From Pedobacter sp. ok626 (lineage in GTDB: Bacteria > Bacteroidota > Bacteroidia > Sphingobacteriales > Sphingobacteriaceae), in contig NZ_FNEX01000002.1 in the NCBI RefSeq assembly GCF_900100435.1, positions 310,001-374,000 on the forward strand: a stretch of DNA of 64,000 nt, given 5' to 3'. This document shows positions 56,617 to 64,000 of this stretch, piece after piece (the stretch's first letter is position 1; every line of letters starts with the position of its first letter). Both the position numbers and the translations under genes were made by a program. Under the pieces are notes generated by a model that saw only the letters and a list, made by a program, of their open reading frames with translations, had not been told where the DNA came from and did no database searches.

Positions 56617-58341
56617 TTATAATTTAGGATCGTATTTTTTGATCAGCTGTAGAATAAGAGAGGCAGGCATCACCAGGCTGCTCACTCTACTGTAACGGGC
56701 AATATTTATTCCGAAGAAATGTCCTGTCGCGTCAAATACAGGACCACCACACTGCTCTGGCTTCAAGGTGGCATCGTGTGAAAACACTTTAGAAAGCCCA
56801 TCACGCCTGATGCTTTTCCCTCCCGAAAAGTTCTCCCCAGGATGGTTAAAACTGATTTTAGGCATTGTTCTCAAGGTAACTTCCTTGATCAGGATGGTAT
56901 CTTTTAAGGATGCACTGTCTTTTCGAGTTATTTTAAGGGCTATTTTATCCCCCGGCCAGTATTTCTGGTAAGCACTGATAAAATCAAGTGGCTGGACGAT
57001 GCTTATCTTATCAATTCCAACAATCTGATCTCCAGGTAGCAGTTCAGCTTTGCTGGCAGGTGAATCGGGGTTTATCATGGTTATGCTTAGTTTACCTTCT
57101 TGGAATCCAATTCCCGCACCAAGATACCCCGCACTGCTCATTTTAGGCAATTCAAACGCGGCACTGCCGATGACACTGATTTTATAAGTATCGTTGGATT
57201 GCGGAGAGATTAAAAACTTCCCCAACTGCTTAAGTGTTAAAGTATCGGAATTTAGTGCCGACAATTTTATACCTCCTTTAAGTTTAACGGCCGTTAAAAG
57301 TAAAATCAGATCATTATTTTTGTCACGGGCAATAACTGTTGCGGCGATTTCTTCACCCTCCAGCTCAATGACCGGATTTTCGCCTACCAGAGAACTTTTA
57401 CTGACTAAAAGGATCCGCTTTTTAAGTTTGTCATTTACAGGAGAACCATTATACTGAATTACTGTTGCCTGTACTTTTTGCGATTGGCCATCCAACACAC
57501 TTTTGAGCAGATAGACACTTCCGCGGAGTCTGGATGCACTTTTTCGGAAGCTTAGCTCCAGTTTTTCCAGTTCTGGTGACCCTTTAAGCCCTGCGGCCAT
57601 TGGGTCTGCGCCAATGTCATCTTTCAATGCGGGATAAACGGTATAGGTTTCAGCTTTGTTTAATGCGGTCCAATATTTTCTGTACAGATCAACCGGAACC
57701 TCAAAATTGTCTTTCTCTCCAAGGTCAATTGCGCTATGCAGACCGATTAACCGGCCATGATAGTCGAACAAGGGGCCTCCGGAATCTCCTGGTTCCATGA
57801 TACAGGTAGAAGTAATGAAGCCCTGTTTATTCTGAACTTCAGCTACATAGCCAAAGCGTACCATAGGCAGGGATTGGTTAAGACTTTCAGGATAGGCGAT
57901 ACTGATACAAGGTTCATATTTCTTCAGGCTGTACGACCAGCCCATCTCAGCGCAGGGCCATGTCCCGGGCCCGATAATCTTCATCATCGCCACGTCCGGA
58001 GCCGATGGATTGCCTTCCAGCTCGATTTCACCTAATCCCTGGGCAATATGCTCCGATCCATCCTGAAACATGACTTTATAAGTTTGACCTGGTTTGTTCA
58101 CGTGCGCGGCGGTAAGGATATGTCCGCTCGCAGTCACAACAACCCCGCTAAATTGTCCCCCAGTTCTGATTTGTTTATCTACATCAAAACTCCACATCCT
58201 TACACTTGCCGCTGATGCCTTTTGAATGGCCTTTTGCATGGTAATCGCCAGACCGTTGGGATTGAATTTTTGTGCGCTTGCATGGCTGCCCGTTCCAGTG
58301 ATCAGGAACAGCGCGGCCATCCCCCTAAGAAATCTACTCAT
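56617..58341 (-). CDS. Secreted trypsin-like (S1C) protease with PDZ and degenerate second domain
   Basis: 574 residues, signal peptide ending ASAQK. The first protease domain has His80 (LTAAH), Asp116 (SAPDVAMM) and Ser187 (GDSGGPLFD). A PDZ domain follows at roughly 400-480 (LGAGIGFQEGKLSITMINPD). The C-terminal part ends with LKPEQCGGPVFDATGHFFGI, a trypsin-like site in which the Asp-Ser of GDSGGP is Gln-Cys, so its usual serine activity is lost or altered. A protease in a glycan locus suggests a glycoprotein substrate. Confidence 0.8.
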   Translation of the reverse strand: MSRFLRGMAALFLITGTGSHASAQKFNPNGLAITMQKAIQKASAASVRMWSFDVDKQIRTGGQFSGVVVTASGHILTAAHVNKPGQTYKVMFQDGSEHIAQGLGEIELEGNPSAPDVAMMKIIGPGTWPCAEMGWSYSLKKYEPCISIAYPESLNQSLPMVRFGYVAEVQNKQGFITSTCIMEPGDSGGPLFDYHGRLIGLHSAIDLGEKDNFEVPVDLYRKYWTALNKAETYTVYPALKDDIGADPMAAGLKGSPELEKLELSFRKSASRLRGSVYLLKSVLDGQSQKVQATVIQYNGSPVNDKLKKRILLVSKSSLVGENPVIELEGEEIAATVIARDKNNDLILLLTAVKLKGGIKLSALNSDTLTLKQLGKFLISPQSNDTYKISVIGSAAFELPKMSSAGYLGAGIGFQEGKLSITMINPDSPASKAELLPGDQIVGIDKISIVQPLDFISAYQKYWPGDKIALKITRKDSASLKDTILIKEVTLRTMPKISFNHPGENFSGGKSIRRDGLSKVFSHDATLKPEQCGGPVFDATGHFFGINIARYSRVSSLVMPASLILQLIKKYDPKL

Positions 58342-58350
58342 ATTACAGGC

Positions 58351-59763
58351 TTACCTTCTTTCGTTGAATACTCCGAATTCTGCAATTGAGGGGACATTAT
58401 CAAAAGACAGATATTTAATCCTCACCTTATTCCCCCAGATGCGCCCGAAACGGTGTATTAAAATCCTTGATTGGCTTTTACCTTCGGCTAAAGGATGCCA
58501 GGAGTTGTTAGCGAAATAATCGATAGTATAGGATATCTTATCAGACTTCGCCTGGGTAATCACGATGGCGTTAAAGGCTGTTTCGCTGGTGAGGTCAACC
58601 TCAAACCAGGGGTTTTTAACTGTAGGGTGTGAGGTCCAGTTTGAGCTAAAATCATCATCAGTAGCGAAATCCATGATTGACATATCCCAGCTCCAACTTG
58701 CGTTGGCCGGCTTTCTTTTGGCCAGATTTGATGAAATAATGGCTGCGTCTGCCAAGGGGAATTTGGGAAGTCCACCGATTGGTTTATACAACTTACCCAT
58801 TTCACGCAATGCAACAAGGGCATTGTCGTCAATTAAGCCATCACGGTTGGGGGCTACGTTGAGGATAAAATTGCAGTAAACCTGGTTGTAGGGAACCGCA
58901 TTTTCATTGATCATTTTTTCCGGGGACTTGACTGCCGTAGTTGGAAAAGATGTTTTCCAAAACCAGTTTTCCTGCAAAGGTAAGCATGCCAAGGCAGGTA
59001 ATTTATTGTGTTCTTTAGAGATGTGCTGACCGGCCCCTTGCTCATATGATTTGATATCGGTGTAAAACAAAGCTTCTGTCGGGTATTTGGCTGCATTCAG
59101 ATCCATCACCAAACAGTTTGGCTGTATGGATTTTATTAAGTTGTAAATCTCTTCGAAAGGAACATCATCGTAAGAGATTCTGGACCAGGGTGCGTCCCAT
59201 CCGTCAATAATCAGGGCGGAGATTTCACCATAGTTGGTCAGCAGCTCGGTAAGCTGCTCTTTCACCATTTTGATGTGTGCGGGGCTGATCTGGCCTGGAC
59301 GAAGTTTATGATGGGTATCTAAAATAGAATAATACAGCATCACCTTCAATCCAGCTTTACGAAATGAAGTGACATATTCTTTAACCACATCCCGCTTTAA
59401 AGGACTGTTCATCACATTATAGTCTGTGGTTTTAGTATCCCAGATCGCAAATCCACTGTGGTGTTTGGTTGTTAAACAACCATACGACATATTTGCGGAT
59501 TTAGCCGCTTTAGCCCATTGGTCTGTATTTAGTTTTTTAGGGTTAAAGATTTCCGGGGATGCGTTTGGGTCCGCCCAGTCATCATTCATATAGGTAGGGA
59601 TGTTATAGTGAATAAACATTCCGAATCCAAGATCCACGAAAGCCTGCTGCAGCTCCTGAAGCGGGCGCTGATCTTTGTTGCTTTGCGCAAAGGCACTATT
59701 TATAGATGAAGCGCTGCCGAAAGCGCATAAGCATACGGCAACAACTAAGAGTCTATGTTTCAT
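58351..59763 (-). CDS. GH29-like alpha-L-fucosidase with C-terminal discoidin domain
   Basis: 470 residues, signal peptide ending SAFAQ. The N-terminal GMFIHYN motif, YGCLTTKHHSGFAIWDTK and the likely nucleophile Asp187 in ALIIDGWDAPW (usual form W-F-D-G) are characteristic of GH29. Residues 350-470 look like an F5/8-type C domain that binds carbohydrate. It should remove terminal fucose from glycans in the periplasm or outside the cell. It lies 9 bp upstream of the protease start. Confidence 0.88.
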   Translation of the reverse strand: MKHRLLVVAVCLCAFGSASSINSAFAQSNKDQRPLQELQQAFVDLGFGMFIHYNIPTYMNDDWADPNASPEIFNPKKLNTDQWAKAAKSANMSYGCLTTKHHSGFAIWDTKTTDYNVMNSPLKRDVVKEYVTSFRKAGLKVMLYYSILDTHHKLRPGQISPAHIKMVKEQLTELLTNYGEISALIIDGWDAPWSRISYDDVPFEEIYNLIKSIQPNCLVMDLNAAKYPTEALFYTDIKSYEQGAGQHISKEHNKLPALACLPLQENWFWKTSFPTTAVKSPEKMINENAVPYNQVYCNFILNVAPNRDGLIDDNALVALREMGKLYKPIGGLPKFPLADAAIISSNLAKRKPANASWSWDMSIMDFATDDDFSSNWTSHPTVKNPWFEVDLTSETAFNAIVITQAKSDKISYTIDYFANNSWHPLAEGKSQSRILIHRFGRIWGNKVRIKYLSFDNVPSIAEFGVFNERR

Positions 59764-59783
59764 ATTGTGTGTTAACTGAAAAT

Positions 59784-61649
59784 TTAGATTTTGATGTCAA
59801 CCATTTTTTTGTTCGGCGGGAAACACTTGTTTTCGTCACAAGTCTGATACGACAAACCGCAACTGATTGCTGAGCCTGGTTTTACATTTACAAGACTCAC
59901 TTCGATTGAAAACGTCGCCTTGTTCTCAAAAATGAATACCCCCTCGTATCCGGGAAAGGGAACAGATGGTGACGATTGCCATTCCCCTTTGATGCTGACG
60001 CCTTCCGGCAATTCCAGGAGTACTTTTACCGGTATGAAGGGACTGTCCTCCGGAAGAAGCGCATAGGTATGCCAGCCTTTTAAGATGGCTGCATCGATAT
60101 AAAGCGTTGCGGTGTTTTTGTTTTTTCCGTACACCAGTTTAGCAGAAACTGCTACCGGATCCTCAATTGTTGGGCCGGCAGTTGTCGCCGATGTCTTCTC
60201 CACAATATTCACTGATGCGCTTTTGTTCTGCTGCCCGGATTGGCCAAAAGTGTTCACCATAAATTTAAAACCACCAGCCTCGGTAAAGAAAAGCTTTTGC
60301 TTATTTGTATTGAACCAATCTCTCCATTCCGCTGCGGTGTTAAAGTTTTCGTTGGTGTAACGCAAGAGTACGCGTTTTGCCATTGCTTCATCCTGTTTTC
60401 TTTCGAGCATTGCAATGCAATGTTCAAGTATGGCTGGCTTACGATTGGATTTCTTCATTTTGGCTGCATCTGCATCCAATTGTAAAGCATAGGTACCCTC
60501 CGGGTAGAAATACTCATAGTTGTGGCGGAAGTATTGATGATATCGTGCGGTGTTGGTGCCGAATTTTGCAAATAATGCCTCCCCCGCTTGTGTCTTTAAG
60601 TAGTCTTCAAAACTTTCCATGGCATTAGTGACCGGCATTTTAAGGAATTGTTCATTGCCTTTCCCGATGTCCACGCCAGCATCTTTCTTGTCCCTGAGTT
60701 CCTTTTGTAGCTTCAGTAGTCTTTCATTTCCTTCCCTGCGGGAGACAATGGCTTTTTCGTACAGTTTTTTGTCTATACGGTATATTTTCTCATCGATACC
60801 GGAACGGGTTTCAATCTGTACTTTTTTGACTATGGCAGGCATGTGGTCATAATTCCTGATGTAACAAACGGTATTTACAAATACATCTTTCGCCTCATCG
60901 GTCATGTAATCCGGAGATCCTGAGAAGCCCCACATAAAGTAATTCCCCTGCCTACCCAAGGCCACTGCTTCTGCATTTTTCAGGCATACACCTCCAGAGA
61001 TCACTTCCGCATCCGGAGAATCTTCAAATCCTTCACCATGCGACACCATACCAATCAAATATTTTTGACCTGCGGGCAGATTGGCTTTTACCACTTGCCA
61101 CATCGGCATGTTTTTCGGTGTTTTTGCTCCCTGGTATCCATTGAAAAATGAACCCGGAGTGGGCTTGTTTTGCATCGTCAATTTAACCTTATTGGGGGTA
61201 TTGAAAATGGCGTGCGTGGTTTTGATGTTTAGGGCTTCATCATCCAGGCACTGGCAGTACCAATCGAACTTAAGCCCTTTTGGCAATCCTACATTTGGTG
61301 CCATGGCATGCATCAGGATCATCGGACGACTAAAATCGGCCGGTAGTTTTACCGGGCCCGCATCCATGATCGTGACATCCGCATCATTAGACATATCGGC
61401 TGTATAATCGCGTACATCTACAGTTTTAACTTCCTGAAAGCGGTTCTCTAAGAAAGCTTTAAAATCTGCCATCCGTGTTTGGTACATTTTGGCGACAACA
61501 GCGGCTGATGTGCTGTAATAGACCACATCAGCGGGCATTGGTTTCTCCGGGCTGTAGCCTACATACAGTATCTTTAGCGAGATTTTGTCTTTCGCAAATG
61601 CCTGTTGCATCGTCAGCAACACCAATGCAATCATGAATAGCTTCTTCAT
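59784..61649 (-). CDS. Secreted protein with C-terminal DsbD-alpha-like domain
   Basis: 621 residues, signal peptide ending AFAK. The first 270 residues (ILYVGYSPEKPMPADVV; MILMHAMAPNVGLP) are an unrecognised domain that might bind or process a substrate; a helical region follows. The C-terminal 120 residues resemble the DsbD N-terminal domain, with CGLSYQTCDENKCFPP containing two Cys that could receive electrons. It shares one base with the TlpA-like gene upstream, so a redox pair is likely. What it reduces is unknown. Confidence 0.72.
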   Translation of the reverse strand: MKKLFMIALVLLTMQQAFAKDKISLKILYVGYSPEKPMPADVVYYSTSAAVVAKMYQTRMADFKAFLENRFQEVKTVDVRDYTADMSNDADVTIMDAGPVKLPADFSRPMILMHAMAPNVGLPKGLKFDWYCQCLDDEALNIKTTHAIFNTPNKVKLTMQNKPTPGSFFNGYQGAKTPKNMPMWQVVKANLPAGQKYLIGMVSHGEGFEDSPDAEVISGGVCLKNAEAVALGRQGNYFMWGFSGSPDYMTDEAKDVFVNTVCYIRNYDHMPAIVKKVQIETRSGIDEKIYRIDKKLYEKAIVSRREGNERLLKLQKELRDKKDAGVDIGKGNEQFLKMPVTNAMESFEDYLKTQAGEALFAKFGTNTARYHQYFRHNYEYFYPEGTYALQLDADAAKMKKSNRKPAILEHCIAMLERKQDEAMAKRVLLRYTNENFNTAAEWRDWFNTNKQKLFFTEAGGFKFMVNTFGQSGQQNKSASVNIVEKTSATTAGPTIEDPVAVSAKLVYGKNKNTATLYIDAAILKGWHTYALLPEDSPFIPVKVLLELPEGVSIKGEWQSSPSVPFPGYEGVFIFENKATFSIEVSLVNVKPGSAISCGLSYQTCDENKCFPPNKKMVDIKI

Positions 61650-62791
61650 TAGTTCATCAATTCCGCTAGTTTTTTATTCAGGGCTTCACCCATCAGATGC
61701 GATCCGATGATCTTACCTTCCGGGCTGATCAGGAAATTCGCTGGAACGCCTGAGATGCCATACACTTTGCGGGCTTCATTATCCCAGCCTTTCAGGTCGG
61801 AGATTTGCGGCCATGTTAGTCCATCCTTTTTGATTGCTTCTATCCATTTGGCTTTGTCGCTATCTACGGACACACCCAGGATTTCAAATCCCTTCTCTTT
61901 AAATGCAGCGTATTGCTTTAGTAGGTTAGGGCTTTCCGCACGACATGGGGAACACCAGCTGGCCCAAAATTCTACCAGCACATATTTGCCCTTAAAGTCG
62001 GCTAATGAAACTGATTTGCCGTTGACATCCTTTTGCGTGAAATTGGGCGCATTAACGCCCATGGCGGTGACAATGTGCGCATTCAATAGTTTGTATAGCC
62101 CCTGACCAGTGTAGGACAGGCGTAATGGCTCGCTTAGTTTGTTAAACAAAGGTAGAATCACGTCCGACTTCAGACCATAACCGCTGTTGAGCTCGGACAG
62201 TGCTTGCAATGCGAAGTAAGAATTAGGATTTGCTTTGGCAAACTCAAGCATCTTCTCGCCTCTTGATTTATGAAAGGCTTTTACCTGCTTGTCCAGTGAT
62301 TTGAAATATAGCGTATCTTTCTGCAGCGCAGCAGTAGCTCTGTTGATGGCTACATTGGCATGGTGGTGCACAGTCATAACTGTAGGGCCAACTTGTTTAT
62401 CAAAAGCCAGCATTTCGTTATAGACTTTGGAGCCCGTCCACTTTGCATTGAAGAGCGAGTCTGCTGAATTGATCTGTATATTTTCTTTGCCAAAGTTGAC
62501 ATAGATCACATCCCCAAGGCCTTTGGTTCCATAAATCTCTTTGTCGCGGATACCTTCACGGGAAAGCGTCATTCTTGAGGATGCAATACCTTGTATATGA
62601 CCACTGAATTTGAAAGTTCCGTTGACAAGTTCGCAGGAGTCACTCGCCCCTTTCCCTTCAGAATTATAGTCCAGATAGATTTTAGCGGGTTTGTTGAGAT
62701 TCCCGATTTTACCTGTTATGGCAAAGTTTGGAGATTGCGCTACGGCCGCTGATGAAATCACCAGCCCAAGCATCAATAATTTTAGTTTCAT
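61649..62791 (-). CDS. TlpA-family thiol oxidoreductase with DUF4369-like N-terminus
   Basis: 380 residues, signal peptide ending AVAQ. N-terminal beta domain (FAITGKIGNLNKPAKIYLDY) of the DUF4369 type, helical middle, and a C-terminal thioredoxin-like domain with FWASWCSPCRAESP and a cis-Pro segment SGVPANFLISPEG. It is periplasmic and overlaps the DsbD-like gene by one base. Confidence 0.88.
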   Translation of the reverse strand: MKLKLLMLGLVISSAAVAQSPNFAITGKIGNLNKPAKIYLDYNSEGKGASDSCELVNGTFKFSGHIQGIASSRMTLSREGIRDKEIYGTKGLGDVIYVNFGKENIQINSADSLFNAKWTGSKVYNEMLAFDKQVGPTVMTVHHHANVAINRATAALQKDTLYFKSLDKQVKAFHKSRGEKMLEFAKANPNSYFALQALSELNSGYGLKSDVILPLFNKLSEPLRLSYTGQGLYKLLNAHIVTAMGVNAPNFTQKDVNGKSVSLADFKGKYVLVEFWASWCSPCRAESPNLLKQYAAFKEKGFEILGVSVDSDKAKWIEAIKKDGLTWPQISDLKGWDNEARKVYGISGVPANFLISPEGKIIGSHLMGEALNKKLAELMN

Positions 62792-62840
62792 TTGTGTTTT
62801 TTTATGTTGCGTATGCTACGCTTAAATAATAGAGTATGGA

Positions 62841-62875
62841 GACCTGCATGACTGTTAAAATCATTCATGCAGGTC
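62841..62875 (-). terminator. Perfect 11-bp hairpin between HEMGH and TlpA genes
   Basis: GACCTGCATGA (62841-62851) pairs perfectly with TCATGCAGGTC (62865-62875) around a 13-base loop. It starts nine bases after the stop of the HEMGH gene on the minus strand. The following bases are AT-rich rather than a clean T-run, so it is terminator-like; an operator for the TlpA promoter is possible. Confidence 0.5.
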
Positions 62876-62883
62876 AAGAGGTA

Positions 62884-63834
62884 TTAACGTGGATAGGTTA
62901 GGTTTGGAAAGTCCTGCTGAGCTTTTTTAAACATGCTTTCCCATCCCTCTGGCCAGCCAAAAGCTATTGTAGCCTGCTCTTTAAGATTCACACCTGCGGC
63001 GCCACTCCAGAAATGTACGAACTCACCATAGTTTAGATTTCTGATATAGGTGTTACCATTTTTGGGAAAGTGCTTTGACAGGAGTTCAAAATATCTATTG
63101 AGCACAGCTGCTTTTCCATATTTGGAGTAGATTGGAAAGAACCAGTTCTTGAACCACTGACTTCCGGGAGTAGGAAAATCATCTTTCGTAGCCATACACT
63201 GAATGTAGGCTCTTGCAGCTTCGTCTTCACGGCCGATATGCAGAAGAACATCATAGTTGAAGATTTCCATGAATTTGCTGTCGCCCCATAGTACATCTGA
63301 TGGAGAACCTTTTGCACCGTGGCTCGCACCGCAAACAATATGCCCCATTTCGTGAATAGGAATACCTATTTGTTCTCCTGTTGGATAAGTCCAGTTGCCC
63401 AGACCATTATCGATCACATTACGAAAATCGTGGTCAGCATCAAAATAAGAGGCTGGGTGACCGCCGCCAAGCTGATCTTCCTCCATCTGGGTTGCTGGAT
63501 TAAATACCTTTCTGGAAATATGAAAGTTGGCAAAAAGTCTTTTATCCGGCCCGAAATCACCATAAGTCTGCTTGACATACGCCCAGGAATCAGACATTGC
63601 CTTGAATAACCAGGTCACAGAACGGTCCACATTATCGTCATAATATACGGCAACATGATCATCGTAATAAACGCGCTTCATCAGCAGATCGTGGTGTCCC
63701 CAATGTTCCTGCCATGTTTTCGAAGGTGCTCCTGCCGGATCTTCCGGATCAGTGTCGTTACCTTTATTGCTTTTACTGCAGGAGAGCATCAATGCAGTGA
63801 TGAGTATGGATAGGGTTAAAAATAGATTTTTCAT
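62884..63834 (-). CDS. Putative zinc metallopeptidase lipoprotein (HEMGH)
   Basis: 316 residues with lipoprotein signal (LMLSCSKSNKGND). A zinc-binding HEMGH is at residues 161-165 (GIPIHEMGHIVCG), with a GDSKFMEIFNYD segment downstream that could supply the third ligand. Trp-rich and with no recognised repeats. It is probably a surface or periplasmic peptidase; together with the trypsin-like protease it points to a protein-bearing substrate for PUL 2. Named peptidase family uncertain. Confidence 0.72.
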   Translation of the reverse strand: MKNLFLTLSILITALMLSCSKSNKGNDTDPEDPAGAPSKTWQEHWGHHDLLMKRVYYDDHVAVYYDDNVDRSVTWLFKAMSDSWAYVKQTYGDFGPDKRLFANFHISRKVFNPATQMEEDQLGGGHPASYFDADHDFRNVIDNGLGNWTYPTGEQIGIPIHEMGHIVCGASHGAKGSPSDVLWGDSKFMEIFNYDVLLHIGREDEAARAYIQCMATKDDFPTPGSQWFKNWFFPIYSKYGKAAVLNRYFELLSKHFPKNGNTYIRNLNYGEFVHFWSGAAGVNLKEQATIAFGWPEGWESMFKKAQQDFPNLTYPR

Positions 63835-63848
63835 GATTTCTAATGAGG

Positions 63849-64000
63849 TTATTTCTTGATGACAATATCTACAGGAGTTCCAGGTATACCATTGATGACT
63901 TCAGCTTTTGAAGGGTCTTTGCCTACACCTACTTCAATGGTAAATATGGATCCTTCCACACCTGCGGTGAGAACATTACCATCTTTGTCCAGCTGCATCA
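63849..64000 (-). CDS. C-terminus of a gene extending past the window
   Basis: The last 49 codons of a minus-strand gene are present, ending in GIPGTPVDIVIKK and a TAA at 63849-63851. The fragment is beta-rich. It lies 14 bp upstream of the HEMGH gene and is probably in the same operon as a further secreted PUL protein. The fragment is too short to assign. Confidence 0.6.
   Translation of the reverse strand, partial: MQLDKDGNVLTAGVEGSIFTIEVGVGKDPSKAEVINGIPGTPVDIVIKK

Overview
The window looks like a chromosomal segment from a Bacteroidota, most likely a Pedobacter-like member of the Sphingobacteriaceae. This rests on gene content: two SusC/SusD polysaccharide utilisation loci (PULs), a hybrid two-component regulator, an ECF sigma/FecR pair, PorP/SprF with a type IX secretion type B sorting domain, and TAnnTTTG-type promoter boxes. 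The genus is an inference; no rRNA or tRNA gene was seen.

Layout. (1) 1-7800, minus strand: a surface-polysaccharide operon running from an outer-membrane export protein through a chain-length regulator, PseB, PseC, a methyltransferase and an aldo/keto reductase to a cytidylyltransferase cut by the window edge. It should make a pseudaminic-acid-like nonulosonate. (2) 7996-8691: a small beta-barrel protein. (3) 8767-16610: a RiPP island. A plus-strand operon encodes lasso peptide proteins B1 (PqqD-like), B2 (leader protease) and C (cyclase), a 50-residue precursor (11511-11663), an HPr-kinase-like enzyme and a 690-residue protein with a squalene-cyclase-like half. Convergent to it lie a nucleotidyltransferase and a 63-residue Nif11-like peptide, and next to these an XRE-type regulator. 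(4) 16594-19950: purU, gmd and a tviB-like dehydrogenase. (5) 19951-20388: non-coding, with a large inverted repeat. (6) 20389-29509: a BclB-like secreted protein, a 1,619-residue repeat protein with a type IX sorting domain, PorP/SprF, a Crp-AraC hybrid regulator, a HExxH protein and a broken second porP copy. (7) 29513-44920: PUL 1 (two putative glycosidases, MFS transporter, GH130, SusD, SusC, hybrid two-component sensor). (8) 44986-64000: PUL 2 (thioredoxin-like lipid-free secreted protein, SusD, SusC with STN domain, FecR, ECF sigma, GH92, a double trypsin-like protease, GH29, DsbD-alpha and TlpA proteins, a HEMGH lipoprotein). A toxin-antitoxin pair sits between the sigma and fecR genes.

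The most notable system is the lasso island. The precursor ends in serine and is followed directly by an HPr-kinase-like gene, as in the paeninodin pathway, so a tail-phosphorylated lasso peptide is predicted. The island adds parts I do not know from described lasso clusters: a squalene-cyclase-like fusion, a Nif11-like peptide paired with the nucleotidyltransferase, and a 17-bp motif shared by the lasso promoter region and the regulator's promoter region. PULs 1 and 2 together carry GH130, GH92, GH29 and secreted proteases, which fits use of mannose- and fucose-bearing glycoproteins such as N-glycans; the substrate is inferred, not shown.
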